Counted from the first letter of the stretch, positions 43,701-52,313 are shown. The stretch: DNA of 64,000 nt from Pyrinomonadaceae bacterium (GCA_036277115.1 DASUNM010000024.1:372001-436000), one strand, 5' to 3'. Notes: generated from the letters alone by a model not told the origin. Translations and numbers: made by a program.

Positions 43701-45476
43701 AATTGATGGCGGCTGCCCGTGTGCATCGAGCACGCGCACTTCACCGGCGCCGACGCGTTTGATTTCGTACGAGTTGTTGCCGAGTTGAAAAATGTCGCCG
43801 GCAAGACTCTCAATCGCAAAGTCCTCGTTCAGCGTGCCGACGAATGTCTCGGACGGTTCAAGGATGACGCGATAGTCGGACGTATCGGGAATTGCCCCGC
43901 CGTTGGTGATGGCGGAAAGTCGCGCGCCGCGCCGGCCGCGAATGCGCTGATTAACGGCGTCATGATGGAGATACGTGCCCCGGCGGCCGCGTCGCGTGGT
44001 GAATCCTTCCGAAAGCATGCGGATGATTTCGTCGAATTTCTCGCGCTTGAGATTGCGGAAAGGATAAGCGCGCGTGACCATCTCGAATAGAGCGTCTTCG
44101 GTCCATTCTTCGGGCGCGACCGTCGCCACGATTTGCTGCGCGAGGATATCGAGCGGCTGTTCCGGAATTTCCAAATGATCGAGTTCACCGCGCCGGACTG
44201 AGTCAATCAGCGCCGCGCACTCAACGAGTTCATCCCGCGACAACGGAAAGACGCGCCCTTTCGGAAAGCCGCTGACCGTGTGATTCGAACGGCCGATGCG
44301 TTGCAGCAAGGTCGAGATGGCGCGCGTCGAACCAATCTGAATCACCAGATCGACTGCGCCGATGTCTATGCCCAGTTCGAGCGAAGCCGTCGCCACCAAC
44401 GCGCTTAGTTCGCCTGACTTCAAACGCTGTTCGGCAGCCAGACGAATCTCCCGCGCCAGGCTGCCGTGATGAGAAGTGACGTTTTCGTCGCCCAGCCGCT
44501 CGCCCAAATGCCGCGCGACGCGTTCAGCCATGCGGCGCGTATTCACAAACACCAGCGTCGTCTTGTGCTGCCGAATCAGTTGGGCGATGCGATCGTAGAT
44601 TTCTTCCCAGACCTCGTTGGACATCAACGATTCGAGCGGCGAATTCGGAACTTCGATCGCCAGATCAAGCCTGCGCACGTGGCCAGAGTCGATGATGGTG
44701 CACCGCGGCGCGCCATCTGCTTCGATGTTTCGGGCGCCGACCAGAAAGCGAGCGACTTCTTCGATTGGTTTTTGGGTCGCGGACAGGCCGATGCGAACAA
44801 GGTCTGGGTGCGCAGGCGTCCCGCCTGCTTCCTGGTACGCAGCCGTCCCGGCTGCTTCCTGATCCTCAGCGGGCCGGAGGCCTGCGTACCGGTCCGTGAC
44901 CAGGGCCTCGAGCCTTTCAATCGACAGCGACAAGTGCGACCCGCGCTTGTCGTCCACCATCGCATGAATCTCATCGACGATCAGCGTGCGCACGGTACTC
45001 AACATGCGGCGACCGCCGTCGCTCGTCAGCAGAATGTAAAGCGATTCCGGCGTCGTGACGATGATGTGGGGCGGCTTCTTCGTCATGGCCGTGCGATCTT
45101 TCGCCGGCGTGTCGCCGGTGCGCACGAACGTGCGAATTTCCACGCCAGTGACGCCCGCGGCTTCCAGGTTCTGCTGAATTCCGTTCAGCGGCTCCTGTAA
45201 ATTAATCTTGATGTCGTTGCTGAGCGCTTTGAGCGGCGAGACGTAAACAACCTGGGTTTCATCAGTCAGCGTTCCTGCGACGGCTTTCCAAACCAGGTCA
45301 TCGATCGCCGAAAGGAACGCCGCGAGAGTTTTCCCCGATCCGGTGGGCGCCGCGATTAGCGTGTGTTTTCCGGACTTGATGGCCGGCCAGGCTTCCGCCT
45401 GCGGCTCAGTCGGCGCAGGGAACTGCTTCAGGAACCAGTCGCGAACCGCTGGGTGAAATGACTCAAGCGCTTTCAT
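40755..45476 (-). CDS. lhr: Lhr-type ATP-dependent DNA/RNA helicase (DEAD/DEAH), with embedded repeats
   Basis: A 1,573-residue superfamily 2 helicase. ATG at 45476 (MKALESFHP) matches the family start; an upstream start at 45539 is unlikely. Walker A APTGSGKT is at 43-50, DEIH at 168-171, motif III LSAT at 231-234, and motif [13 protein letters not shown] follows. The WH, Lhr-core and long C-terminal domains are present. At least four segments without counterpart in the helicase fold derive from palindromic DNA repeats: ~197-226, ~631-648, ~1112-1129 and ~1367-1394. All keep the reading frame and lie between motifs. Lhr is linked to DNA repair. The gene diverges from the LigD-polymerase gene. 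Confidence 0.94.
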   Translation of the reverse strand: MKALESFHPAVRDWFLKQFPAPTEPQAEAWPAIKSGKHTLIAAPTGSGKTLAAFLSAIDDLVWKAVAGTLTDETQVVYVSPLKALSNDIKINLQEPLNGIQQNLEAAGVTGVEIRTFVRTGDTPAKDRTAMTKKPPHIIVTTPESLYILLTSDGGRRMLSTVRTLIVDEIHAMVDDKRGSHLSLSIERLEALVTDRYAGLRPAEDQEAAGTAAYQEAGGTPAHPDLVRIGLSATQKPIEEVARFLVGARNIEADGAPRCTIIDSGHVRRLDLAIEVPNSPLESLMSNEVWEEIYDRIAQLIRQHKTTLVFVNTRRMAERVARHLGERLGDENVTSHHGSLAREIRLAAEQRLKSGELSALVATASLELGIDIGAVDLVIQIGSTRAISTLLQRIGRSNHTVSGFPKGRVFPLSRDELVECAALIDSVRRGELDHLEIPEQPLDILAQQIVATVAPEEWTEDALFEMVTRAYPFRNLKREKFDEIIRMLSEGFTTRRGRRGTYLHHDAVNQRIRGRRGARLSAITNGGAIPDTSDYRVILEPSETFVGTLNEDFAIESLAGDIFQLGNNSYEIKRVGAGEVRVLDAHGQPPSIPFWLGEAPGRSEELSVSVSRLRGEIAGRLEQNEDADEDVLTPLPASGEGLGGGVAVPGDPDRGIETRVIYGSALQYLVNELGLSQSAAEQIVEYLALTKIALGTMPTQEQIVAERFFDENGSTHVVIHAPFGSRLNRAWGLALRKRFCRSFNFELQAAATEDSIVLSLGPTHSFPLETIFKFLNSKGVCDVLTQALLDAPMFNIRWRWNATRALAIPRWRSGGKVAPQLQRMAAEDLLALVFPDQLACAENLTGPIEIPAHPLVEQTVRDCLEEAMDIRGLERLLQSIERGERTLIAREMNEPSPLAQEILTAKPYAFLDDAPAEERRTLAVMNRRFLDAETAADLGRLDQAAIDRVREEAWPYAENADELHDALMQLGFMTVEEGRKSGWEELFDELVRDRRATVLQPSACETPGGSQTEFCAAHLWVAAERLHQLRAVYPDATLNPQIQPPASYANETWTPLEALVEVLRGRLDGLGPVTVSQLADSFSLPPNQIEQALAKLEGEGFAMQGQFTPSNGTQASAPAQEGREDARVPTEWCSRRLLARIHSYTLNRLRKEIEPVSAADFMRFLFVWQKVTPQHKVEGPQSVAAILDQLEGFDAAAGSWESEILPSRITDYDPAWLDALCLSGRLTWLRLSPPKISPEKTTSSSPVRSTPVVLLNRKNVPTWSKAFPARENGTNLSTNTQTVYDYLKEHGASFFVDIVSGTNLLPSMVEEALGELVFRGLLTADSFTGLRALLTPLSKTTSRAIESRRRRRKPVYSMDEAGRWVIVRAGTPAVGTQASGPQKGGDQHARGGRTEADRESLEAVAMKLLQRYGVVFRKLLDRESINIPWRDLLRVFRRLEARGEMRGGRFVGGFSGEQFASPDAVHLLRSIRRTEADGSMVAISAADPLNLLGILLPGPRLPQAASNRLLYRDGVPIAVLEAKELRFLIEMDAADQWQARNALLRRRMPPKVRAYLNQSGGTASPATVSRLTH
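41297..41375. repeat. Repeat element inside the Lhr gene (copy 1)
   Basis: GTACGCCCGCCTCTGGCGTG begins an ~80-base element that ends near CTGCGTACCG. It encodes the [12 protein letters not shown] peptide in Lhr. The core CGCCTCTGGCGTGC recurs at 62560-62573 and, with one change, at 63653-63666. Confidence 0.8.
42091..42143. repeat. Repeat element inside the Lhr gene (copy 2)
   Basis: A 53-base inverted repeat. GGTACGCGCGCGTCC (42091-42105) and GGACGCCTGCGTACC (42129-42143) match at 13 of 15 bases as reverse complements. It encodes the GTQASAPAQ...DARVPT peptide. Confidence 0.85.
43540..43585. repeat. Repeat element inside the Lhr gene (copy 3, CCCCTCCCC family)
   Basis: CCCCTCCCCGCTTGCGGGGAG forms a perfect hairpin; it encodes an [15 protein letters not shown] peptide in Lhr. 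The family is different from the other three insertions and resembles 17129-17215. Confidence 0.85.
44808..44890. repeat. Repeat element inside the Lhr gene (copy 4, tandem)
   Basis: GCAGGCGTCCCGCCTGCTTC is followed by a near direct repeat GCAGCCGTCCCGGCTGCTTC, each a hairpin with different stems, then CGGAGGCCTGCGTACC. It encodes [18 protein letters not shown] between helicase motifs II and III. Confidence 0.85.
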
Positions 45477-45535
45477 GGGGCGGCCAGTGTACCATGAATG
45501 AAACAAGGCGTTAAGCTCTGAAAGAAGGTTCGAAT

Positions 45536-45764
45536 CCACAGATTACACGGATGAACACAGATTAGAAAAAGGAGACGAAGGCTGGGTAGCGAATTTTTGA
45601 AATCTCTGCGCCCCCTCTGCGTCCTCTGCGCCTCGGCGGTGAGTATTCTTGAAGACTTTTCACCGCAGAGACGCTGAGGTCGCAGTGACTGCGCAGAGAA
45701 AATTGAAATTAGGACACTACTTGAAGGTGGCCGTTTCTTATCTGTGCAAATCTGTGTAAATCTT
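45536..45764. repeat. Nested inverted repeats (CACAGATT and CTCTGCG types)
   Basis: Outer arms CCACAGATTACACGGATG (from 45536) and TCTGTGCAAATCTGTGTAAA (from 45741) are complementary in pattern. Inner arms, 45604-45643 (CTCTGCGCCCCCTCTGCGTC) and 45661-45698, also pair. The divergent gap between Lhr and LigD-pol contains nothing else I can name. Confidence 0.75.
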
Positions 45765-45771
45765 TGGACTG

Positions 45772-46770
45772 ATGGCGACCAAAGCTACTCGCGATTATCA
45801 TCCAGCCAAACACACGGCGGCTCCGCGCGCGCGCGCGACGCAAAAGCGCGTGGAGATCCCGAAGAACGCCGAACACTTTGAAGTCACGCTGTCAGGCCGC
45901 ACCGTCAGGCTCACAAATCTCAAGAAGCCTTTTTGGCCGGAGCTGAAGATCACAAAGCGCGATCTGCTTCAATACTATGCAGACGTGTCGCATGTGCTCC
46001 TGCCTCATCTCCAGGACCGCGCGATGGTGATGAAGCGTTATCCAAACGGCGCGGCCGGCGAATTCTTTTTCATGAAACGCGCGCCGTCGCCGCGGCCCGA
46101 ATGGATTGAGCTGTGCTCGATCGAGCACGGCTCAGGAAACATCATCGACTTTCCAATCATTCAGGATTTGCCGGCGCTGCTTTGGGTAATCAATCTCGGT
46201 TGCATCGATTTGAACCAATGGTACGCGCGCTGTGACGACGTCGATCGGCCTGACTACATGCACTTCGATCTCGATCCCGTGCCGGGCGCGACTTGGGAAA
46301 ATGTCTTAGAGACGGCGCTGGTTGTCCGGGAAGCGCTGGACGGTCTAAAGATGCCGTCATATGCGAAGACGACCGGCTCAAAGGGTATTCACATCTACGT
46401 GCCGATTGTGCGGGGTCCCACGCAGAAGCAGGTTTGGACACTCGCGAAAGAAATTGGTCACCACTTGGCGTCAGCGAATCCGGAATTGATCACGGCGATT
46501 TACAAAGTCGCTAAGCGTCCCAGAGGGCGCGTGCTGGTCGATTACAATCAGAACGCCTGGGGGCGGACCTTGGCTTCGATCTATTCAGTGCGGCCGACGC
46601 CGAAAGCAGCTGTCTCGACGCCGGTGACGTGGAAAGAGATCGAAAAGGGAGTTCGCATCGAGGATTTTCATCTCGGCAACGTGCGGAAGAGATTTGATAA
46701 GCTCGGCGATCTCTGGAAGCCTTTGTTAGATAAACGAAAGCGTTTTGATCTGAAGGCGTTCCTGAAGTGA
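45772..46770 (+). CDS. LigD polymerase-domain protein (NHEJ primase-polymerase)
   Basis: A 332-residue stand-alone LigD polymerase domain of the archaeo-eukaryotic primase fold. It fills gaps with nucleotides at double-strand breaks. The catalytic metal ligands lie in HFDLDP (164-169), and SKGIHIYVP (203-211), VLVDYNQN and RGRVLVDYN follow as in bacterial LigD. An ATP-dependent ligase gene follows at 47659 after a methyltransferase, so the two LigD functions are on separate chains. No Ku gene is seen here. ATG at 45772. Confidence 0.93.
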   Translation: MATKATRDYHPAKHTAAPRARATQKRVEIPKNAEHFEVTLSGRTVRLTNLKKPFWPELKITKRDLLQYYADVSHVLLPHLQDRAMVMKRYPNGAAGEFFFMKRAPSPRPEWIELCSIEHGSGNIIDFPIIQDLPALLWVINLGCIDLNQWYARCDDVDRPDYMHFDLDPVPGATWENVLETALVVREALDGLKMPSYAKTTGSKGIHIYVPIVRGPTQKQVWTLAKEIGHHLASANPELITAIYKVAKRPRGRVLVDYNQNAWGRTLASIYSVRPTPKAAVSTPVTWKEIEKGVRIEDFHLGNVRKRFDKLGDLWKPLLDKRKRFDLKAFLK

Positions 46771-46774
46771 ATTA

Positions 46775-46833
46775 GTGGCACAGACTTTAGTCTGTGAATC
46801 CATCGAGAAAACTCAGACTAAAGTCGGTGCCAC
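46775..46833. repeat. CAGACTTTAGTCTG inverted repeat
   Basis: Arms GTGGCACAGACTTTAGTCTG (46775-46794) and CAGACTAAAGTCGGTGCCAC (46814-46833) match at 19 of 20 bases. It lies between the LigD-pol stop and the methyltransferase start. Confidence 0.9.
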
Positions 46834-46844
46834 TGCGCTGCATC

Positions 46845-47510
46845 ATGACGAACCTGGATCAGCAAATCGATTACTGGAATGATGTCGGTCCCGCTAAGCC
46901 TTTCGCGCACCCGGTGAACATCGACCGGCTCAGTCAATACTTAACCTCGGAGAGTCGCATTCTGGATTTTGGTTGTGGATACGGTCGCGCCCTGGGGTTT
47001 CTGTTCGAACACGGCTATCAAGATCTAATCGGCTTTGATCCGGCGCCCGCGATGGTGGCGGCGGCACGGGCTCGTTATCCGGGCATCGTTTTTCAAGAGA
47101 TCACAAACCCGCCGTCTCTGGCGCTTCCCGATCGATCCGTTGATGCGACGCTTCTTTTCAGCGTTCTCACTTGCGTGCCCAGTGACGAAGGCCAGGTGGC
47201 CGTCATTTGCGAGATTGAACGCGTGCTAAAACCTGGCGGCTTGCTTTACATCAGCGACCTCTGGCTGCAAACCGACGAGCGAAATCGCGAGCGATATGAC
47301 CGTGATGAAGCGAAGTACGGCACTTACGGAGTATTTGATTTGCCTGAAGGCGTGACAGTTCGTCACCACGATCCATGTTGGTTCGAGCAACTGACGCGCG
47401 ACTTCCGCACGGTTGCGCTGGACAACATCGATGTGCGCACGATGAACGGGAATCCGGCGAAGGCTTTTCAATGGTTTGGATTGAAGCAAGCGTCAGAAGC
47501 CCGACCGTGA
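46845..47510 (+). CDS. Class I SAM-dependent methyltransferase
   Basis: A 221-residue methyltransferase of the Methyltransf_11/25 type. The SAM-binding motif is ILDFGCGYGRALGFLFE (motif I, near residues 38-53), followed by GFDPAPAMV, DRSVDATLLFSVLTC and RVLKPGGLLYISDLW. Substrate unknown. ATG at 46845 is chosen since the frame before it lies in an inverted repeat. It separates the two LigD-type genes on the same strand; a role in DNA repair is not indicated. Confidence 0.87.
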   Translation: MTNLDQQIDYWNDVGPAKPFAHPVNIDRLSQYLTSESRILDFGCGYGRALGFLFEHGYQDLIGFDPAPAMVAAARARYPGIVFQEITNPPSLALPDRSVDATLLFSVLTCVPSDEGQVAVICEIERVLKPGGLLYISDLWLQTDERNRERYDRDEAKYGTYGVFDLPEGVTVRHHDPCWFEQLTRDFRTVALDNIDVRTMNGNPAKAFQWFGLKQASEARP

Positions 47511-47534
47511 GCGAGGGCGATGGGCAGATTTCGT

Positions 47535-47616
47535 GGCGTAGCGACGGTTGATGTCAGACGTCGCTAACGCGACTAGAAAAAGACGGTTGCCGCGATCCCG
47601 GCGTTAAAACGCCGGG
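47535..47616. repeat. GTAGCGACG inverted repeat and CCCGGCGTTAAAACGCCGGG palindrome
   Basis: GCGTAGCGACG (47535-47545) pairs with CGTCGCTAACGC (47559-47570), and a 20-base palindrome CCCGGCGTTAAAACGCCGGG lies at 47597-47616. Both fill the gap before the ligase gene. Confidence 0.85.
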
Positions 47617-47658
47617 CTAAACTCAAATCGACGCTACACGTCGGATAGAACGATCCTT

Positions 47659-48657
47659 ATGACGCTACCTCTCAAACAACCTTACCTGCCGATGGAAGCA
47701 AAGTCTGTCGAGCAGCTTCCCGCCGGCGACGCGTGGCAATACGAGCCGAAGTGGGACGGTTTTCGCTGCGTTGCGTTTCGCGACGGTGCGACAGTCGATC
47801 TGCAATCGAAGGCCGGGCAGCCGCTTGGTCGCTATTTTCCCGAACTGGTTGAGGCGCTCGGAAAACTGAAGGCAAAGCAATTTGTCATCGACGGCGAGAT
47901 TGTCGTGCCGGTGAAGGGCAAATTTTCTTTCGACGATTTATTGATGCGTATTCATCCGGCCGCCAGTCGCATCAAGAAGCTGGCCGAGGAGACTCCGTCC
48001 AAGTTGATCGTCTTCGATCTCCTGGTTGACGACCGTGGCAAATCGCTTGTCGATCTGCCATTGAAGGAACGGAGAAAGAAGCTCGACGCGTTCGCGAAGA
48101 AGCATTTTGCGAAGCACAAATCGATTGAACTGTCGCCGTGCACGTCGGACTTAAAGATCGCGAAGGATTGGCTGCGCGGTGCGGGCGTCGATCTCGATGG
48201 CGTCATAGCGAAACGAGCGGACATGCCATACCAGAGCGGTAACCGTCATGGCATGGTCAAGGTCAAGCGCCTGCGCACAGCCGACTGCGTAGTCGGCGGA
48301 TTTCGTTATGCGGAAAAAGGCAAGGTAATGGGCTCGCTGCTGCTCGGCTTGTACGACAAAGATGGTTTGCTGCATCACTGCGGGTTCAGCTCGAGTTTCA
48401 AAGCGGCTGAAAAACCGGCGCTCACGAAGAAACTCGAAAAGCTGGTTAAGCCGCCCGGCTTCACCGGCAACGCTCCTGGGGGCCCGAGTCGTTGGGCTAC
48501 CGAACGATCGGCTGAGTGGCAACCGCTGGCTCCCAAGCTCGTCGTCGAAGTCCAGTACGATCATTTCACCGGTGGCCGCTTTCGCCACGGCACCAGGTTT
48601 CTTCGCTGGCGGCCCGACAAGGATCCCCGGCAGTGCACCTTCGATCAGTTGAAATAA
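47659..48657 (+). CDS. ATP-dependent DNA ligase (LigD ligase-domain type)
   Basis: A 332-residue single-chain ATP-dependent ligase. The adenylated Lys is K31 in EPKWDGFRC (motif I). Motif IV lies in DLDGVIAKRADMPYQSG and motif V in MVKVKRLRTADCVVGG. The C-terminal OB domain is present. Length and sequence match the ligase part of LigD or LigC rather than replicative LigA. Together with the polymerase protein upstream it could provide a two-gene end-joining system. ATG at 47659. DNA-end binding would need Ku, which is not in the window. Confidence 0.93.
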   Translation: MTLPLKQPYLPMEAKSVEQLPAGDAWQYEPKWDGFRCVAFRDGATVDLQSKAGQPLGRYFPELVEALGKLKAKQFVIDGEIVVPVKGKFSFDDLLMRIHPAASRIKKLAEETPSKLIVFDLLVDDRGKSLVDLPLKERRKKLDAFAKKHFAKHKSIELSPCTSDLKIAKDWLRGAGVDLDGVIAKRADMPYQSGNRHGMVKVKRLRTADCVVGGFRYAEKGKVMGSLLLGLYDKDGLLHHCGFSSSFKAAEKPALTKKLEKLVKPPGFTGNAPGGPSRWATERSAEWQPLAPKLVVEVQYDHFTGGRFRHGTRFLRWRPDKDPRQCTFDQLK

Positions 48658-48831
48658 TTGAGCGGCGGGGGCCGCGCATGCCTATCAAGCTGAAAACATT
48701 GACAGCCTTCTGGCCTTGAGATATTTAGATCGGCGCGTCTCGGCCAGTTTTATCCGGCCGTCTCAAGCGCCTGCGCTGGTTGTTCCTTCGCATCCGGCCC
48801 GTCCCGCAAACAACAAGCATCAATCAAACAC

Positions 48832-51081
48832 ATGCCAAAGAAACCACCCAGGAAGGCCGGTGCTACGAAGAAGGCATCGCCGCCGCAAAATGAAATTGCG
48901 AAAGAGTCTTCGGCGAAACGCAAGGCCCCGAAGATTCGTCTGACAAGTCACAAGGCGCGCAGTAAATGGTTTCAGCCGCGTTCGTCGTGGCCCGTCCGCG
49001 AAGCGCCTATTAACCGGCTGGTGCGCGAACGTGCGCGTGCGAAAAAGCGTCTGACCCCGGCAGAGGATGTCGATGTCAAATGGGAATGCGTCGGTCCTTA
49101 CAACATTGGCGGCAGAGTTACGAGCATTGTCTGTCATCCAAAATATCCGGAACGTCTTTGGCTGGGCGCGGCCGCAGGCGGCGTCTGGCACAGTCCCGAC
49201 GGCGGCCGCATTTGGAAATCATGTTGGAACGATCAGGATGTGCTGAACATCGGCGCGCTCGCCATCGACGAGCGCAATCCTGAAATCATTTACTGCGGCA
49301 CCGGCGAAGCCAATCTATCTGCCGACTGTTATCCCGGCGTCGGGCTGTATCGCAGCACGGACTCGGGACGCAGTTGGCAGTTACTTGCTTCCACAAATCG
49401 CACCGGAATCCCGCGCGCCATCGGGGTCATCGCCATCGATCCCTTCGATGCGAAACATCTCCTGATTGGCGGAGTTGGTTTCGGTGAAGTTAGTGCTGAG
49501 GCAGATAGCCTGGGCGGCATGTACGCTTCATACGATGGCGGCGTGAGCTGGCAGCGCGAAACGTTCATCTCAACGCAGAACTACTGGTGCCATTCGATTG
49601 TTTTTCATCCTGCGAAGCGTGGTGTCGTGTTTGCGACTTTCACGGAACAAGGATCGCGCAGCGGCATCTGGCGTTCAGTTAATGGCGGCAAAGACTGGCA
49701 TCAATTGACCAACGGTCTTCCCGATCCCGCACTGTTCGGGCGCACCAGTTTGGCGATTAGCCGCTCAAAGCCCGCAGTGATGTACGCGTTTGCGGCGACT
49801 GAGAACAGCGGAAGAAGCGACCTGATGCTGGGCGTCTTTCGGACCACCGACGGTGGCGAAAGTTGGACGAAAATCAGTAAGAAGCAATTCGACGATGAGG
49901 ATCAGATTTCCTACAACAACACGATCGCTGTTCATCCCACGGATCACAATTACGTGATCTGCGGCGGCGTCGACCTGCACCTGACCAAAGATGGCGGAGA
50001 CAGCTGGCGCCGGGTGACTCACTGGGACGCGTTTCGCGGTGACTCAAATTACGCCCACGGTGATCATCATGCGGTCCTAATGCCGGCGGCGGCGCCGGGT
50101 CTGATTTACGATGCGAACGACGGCGGCTTGGACGTCAGCGAAGACGGCGGGCGCAAGTGGAGCAATCGCAGCGCAGGTTTGGCGATCACGATGTTCTATG
50201 ACCTGGATGTGGCGCCCAGCGATGGACGTTTCTATGGCGGCGGCGCCCAGGACAATGGAACGCTAATCACAAAGACGGGCGACGGCTCAGCGTTCACTCA
50301 GATTTACGAAGGCGACGGCGGCTGGCTGGTGTTCGACCCGCAGGATGCGAGTCATCTCTACTGCTCATGCTACAACCTGGACATTCGTAGGTATCGGGGC
50401 GGGCGCCGCCGGGATGTCTCGCCGCCGGCGACTGAAAGTGAAAAGCGTGCGATTTGGATGTGCTACATCACCGTCGATCCTGCTCGACCGAACCGAGTCT
50501 TCACCGGATCGCATCGCGTGTGGCGTTCTGATGACGATGGCGAAACGTGGCTTGCGGTCTCGCCAAAGCTGGACGGTAGTTCGATTACGGCAATCGAGGT
50601 CGCGCCCGCCAATCCAAGGCATGTTTATGTCGGCACGGAAAACGGCGGCTTCTTTAGCAGTGCGAATGGCGGAACGGAATGGAGCCCCAATCTTTCCAGT
50701 TCGACGATTCCCGGTCACACAATCACGCGGCTCGAAAGTCATCCGACTGATGAAAACACTGTGGTCGCCACCGTCGCGAACTTTGGTCACTCACATGTCT
50801 TTCGCACGCGTGACGGTGGCCGCACCTGGGAAGACATCGACAAAGGACAGCTCCCCGATGTCCCACATCACGCCGCCATCATCCGCCAGGACGATCCCGA
50901 AAAGATCTATGTTGCTAACGACGCCGGCGTCTATATGCTGGATTCAAAGGAAGGCACGTGGACGAACTTAAGCAAGAATCTGCCGAATGCGATGATCGTT
51001 GATCTCGTCTATCACGAAAAGGACGGGACGTTGAGTGCGGCGACTTACGGAAGAAGTATCTGGCGGATTAAGCTGAAGTAA
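48832..51081 (+). CDS. BNR/VPS10-type beta-propeller protein without signal peptide
   Basis: A 749-residue protein. The first ~75 residues are very basic (Lys/Arg-rich, MPKKPPRKAGATKKASPP) and contain no signal peptide. Then come at least ten Asp-box units of S/T-x-D-G-G-x-x-W type (SPDGGRIWKS, STDSGRSWQL, SYDGGVSWQR, SVNGGKDWHQ, TTDGGESWTK, TKDGGDSWRR, SEDGGRKWSN, SDDDGETWLA, SANGGTEWSP, TRDGGRTWED), the VPS10/sialidase-like propeller pattern. It resembles the exported protein at 57572 but should stay in the cytoplasm or be exported by an unknown route. No catalytic residues are evident. Confidence 0.85.
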   Translation: MPKKPPRKAGATKKASPPQNEIAKESSAKRKAPKIRLTSHKARSKWFQPRSSWPVREAPINRLVRERARAKKRLTPAEDVDVKWECVGPYNIGGRVTSIVCHPKYPERLWLGAAAGGVWHSPDGGRIWKSCWNDQDVLNIGALAIDERNPEIIYCGTGEANLSADCYPGVGLYRSTDSGRSWQLLASTNRTGIPRAIGVIAIDPFDAKHLLIGGVGFGEVSAEADSLGGMYASYDGGVSWQRETFISTQNYWCHSIVFHPAKRGVVFATFTEQGSRSGIWRSVNGGKDWHQLTNGLPDPALFGRTSLAISRSKPAVMYAFAATENSGRSDLMLGVFRTTDGGESWTKISKKQFDDEDQISYNNTIAVHPTDHNYVICGGVDLHLTKDGGDSWRRVTHWDAFRGDSNYAHGDHHAVLMPAAAPGLIYDANDGGLDVSEDGGRKWSNRSAGLAITMFYDLDVAPSDGRFYGGGAQDNGTLITKTGDGSAFTQIYEGDGGWLVFDPQDASHLYCSCYNLDIRRYRGGRRRDVSPPATESEKRAIWMCYITVDPARPNRVFTGSHRVWRSDDDGETWLAVSPKLDGSSITAIEVAPANPRHVYVGTENGGFFSSANGGTEWSPNLSSSTIPGHTITRLESHPTDENTVVATVANFGHSHVFRTRDGGRTWEDIDKGQLPDVPHHAAIIRQDDPEKIYVANDAGVYMLDSKEGTWTNLSKNLPNAMIVDLVYHEKDGTLSAATYGRSIWRIKLK

Positions 51082-51120
51082 GGTCAGGTTGGTCTTTTAG
51101 ACAGCCGATTATTTCGAGCC

Positions 51121-51156
51121 AGGATCAACCACCCGCTACCGCAGGTGGTACTGACT
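51121..51156 (-). repeat. ACCACC/GGGTGG hairpin repeat (inverted copy)
   Basis: GGATCAACCACCCGCTACCG then CAGGTGGTACTGAC: the reverse-complement orientation of the unit at 6706 and 19711. The stem is ACCACC(C) with GGTGGT. Confidence 0.78.
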
Positions 51157-51158
51157 TC

Positions 51159-51329
51159 TCAGTGGCGCTTCTTGAACCATTCCGCGCGCCGGCGCAGGTT
51201 ACCCGGAGGTTCAGGAAGCTTTCTCTTTTCGCGATCTTCTTCAGAGGTGCTCTGCTGCTCCTTCGATTTCTCGTCGTGCTCGCCGCGTTTCGTTTCGCGG
51301 TCCTTCTTATCAGCGTCCTGGTTTGGCAT
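51159..51329 (-). CDS. Small charged protein, 56 aa
   Basis: A 56-residue protein made almost entirely of Lys, Arg, Glu and Asp (NQDADKKDRETKRGEHDEKS then SEEDREKRKLPEPPG). No hydrophobic segment or domain. ATG at 51329 is the likeliest start; the frame extends to 51407. It may be a small disordered protein; evidence is limited to coding look and similarity in style to the small stress proteins at 40106. Confidence 0.5.
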   Translation of the reverse strand: MPNQDADKKDRETKRGEHDEKSKEQQSTSEEDREKRKLPEPPGNLRRRAEWFKKRH

Positions 51330-51411
51330 GTGGAGATTGTAACAGCATCTCTTAAAAGTTGAACCGCCTACAATTGCAGGCGGTCCCAACTCATCACAGT
51401 GCCGCAACGCC

Positions 51412-52221
51412 TTATTGCTGCAGCAGGAAATTGTAGGTAATCACTCCCTGCACCTTCACCGGTTGATCACCCAGTTTTGTCGGAGTGAAGCGCGCCCGAC
51501 GTGCAGCATCCACTGCTGCTTGAGTTAGCATTGGACTGCCTTTCACAGCCTGCGCCGAGATGACCTTGCCCGTTTCATCAATCACGATCTGAACGTTCAC
51601 GGGCCCTTGAATCCGCGCTTGCTTCGCTATAGTCGGATAAGTCGGCCTGGGCAGTTCGATGGCATTCCCCCGAATAACTCCCTCGCTCACAGTGACCGTG
51701 CGTTTCGGCGGCGTCGGGGGAATAGGTGGGATCACCGTCTCGACAACTTTTGGTGTGCCACCGGTGCAGCTTACGCATGCGGACGTATCCGGAGTAATTC
51801 CAGATGGCGGATTCACATTTCGAGTAGTAATCGAAAAAGGTCCCCTTATTGACGGCACGTTTGACGCCTCAGTGCCAACTTTTTCAGGCACACGCGTCGG
51901 ATCGTTCGTGGGGGCCACTCCTATTGTTCTTTCAGGCACAGTGATATTTCGGTCAACGGGAGCGTTGGCCTGTCTCGGTCTGTGAACCGGCGGGGAATCG
52001 CGAGGCCGTTCAGGTTCCGGGGCACGGTTCACTGGCGGGATCCACATTTCCACCAGCATGTCCGTCGTTTGCGCTTCGACTTGCGCATCGAAGGTCAGAA
52101 CACCAACGACACCTGCGCCGCACAGAAACAATGCGTAGCTGGCCACCGTGGCGAGAAAGAACGAGCTGCGGCGCTTGAATGCCGACTTGTCGGCACTCGA
52201 CTCAATCAGATTGGTAAACAT
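51412..52221 (-). CDS. TonB-family energy-transducing protein
   Basis: A 269-residue protein. A single N-terminal helix (FFLATVASYALFLCGAGVV) is followed by a long Pro-rich periplasmic spacer with one CxxC (ACVSCTGG) and a C-terminal TonB-type domain (LPRPTYPTIAKQARIQGPVN, ARRARFTPTKLGDQPVKVQG, ITYNFLLQQ). It should link the inner membrane to outer-membrane receptors, or serve as a related periplasmic protein. No ExbB/ExbD genes are nearby. ATG at 52221 is preceded by AGGAGGAAG on the minus strand. Confidence 0.88.
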   Translation of the reverse strand: MFTNLIESSADKSAFKRRSSFFLATVASYALFLCGAGVVGVLTFDAQVEAQTTDMLVEMWIPPVNRAPEPERPRDSPPVHRPRQANAPVDRNITVPERTIGVAPTNDPTRVPEKVGTEASNVPSIRGPFSITTRNVNPPSGITPDTSACVSCTGGTPKVVETVIPPIPPTPPKRTVTVSEGVIRGNAIELPRPTYPTIAKQARIQGPVNVQIVIDETGKVISAQAVKGSPMLTQAAVDAARRARFTPTKLGDQPVKVQGVITYNFLLQQ

Positions 52222-52313
52222 CCTGGCTTCCTCCTGTCTTGCCGGTGCCGTGTTCGGGTCGAAGAAGCTGCAAACTTAGAAACTGAATTCTCCTGGTTTG
52301 TTCCCCAAAGAAT

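Noticed and set aside
45526..45540. GGTTCGAATCC, resembling a tRNA T-loop
   Set aside because: No acceptor, D or anticodon arms could be drawn around it; it lies at the edge of a repeat.
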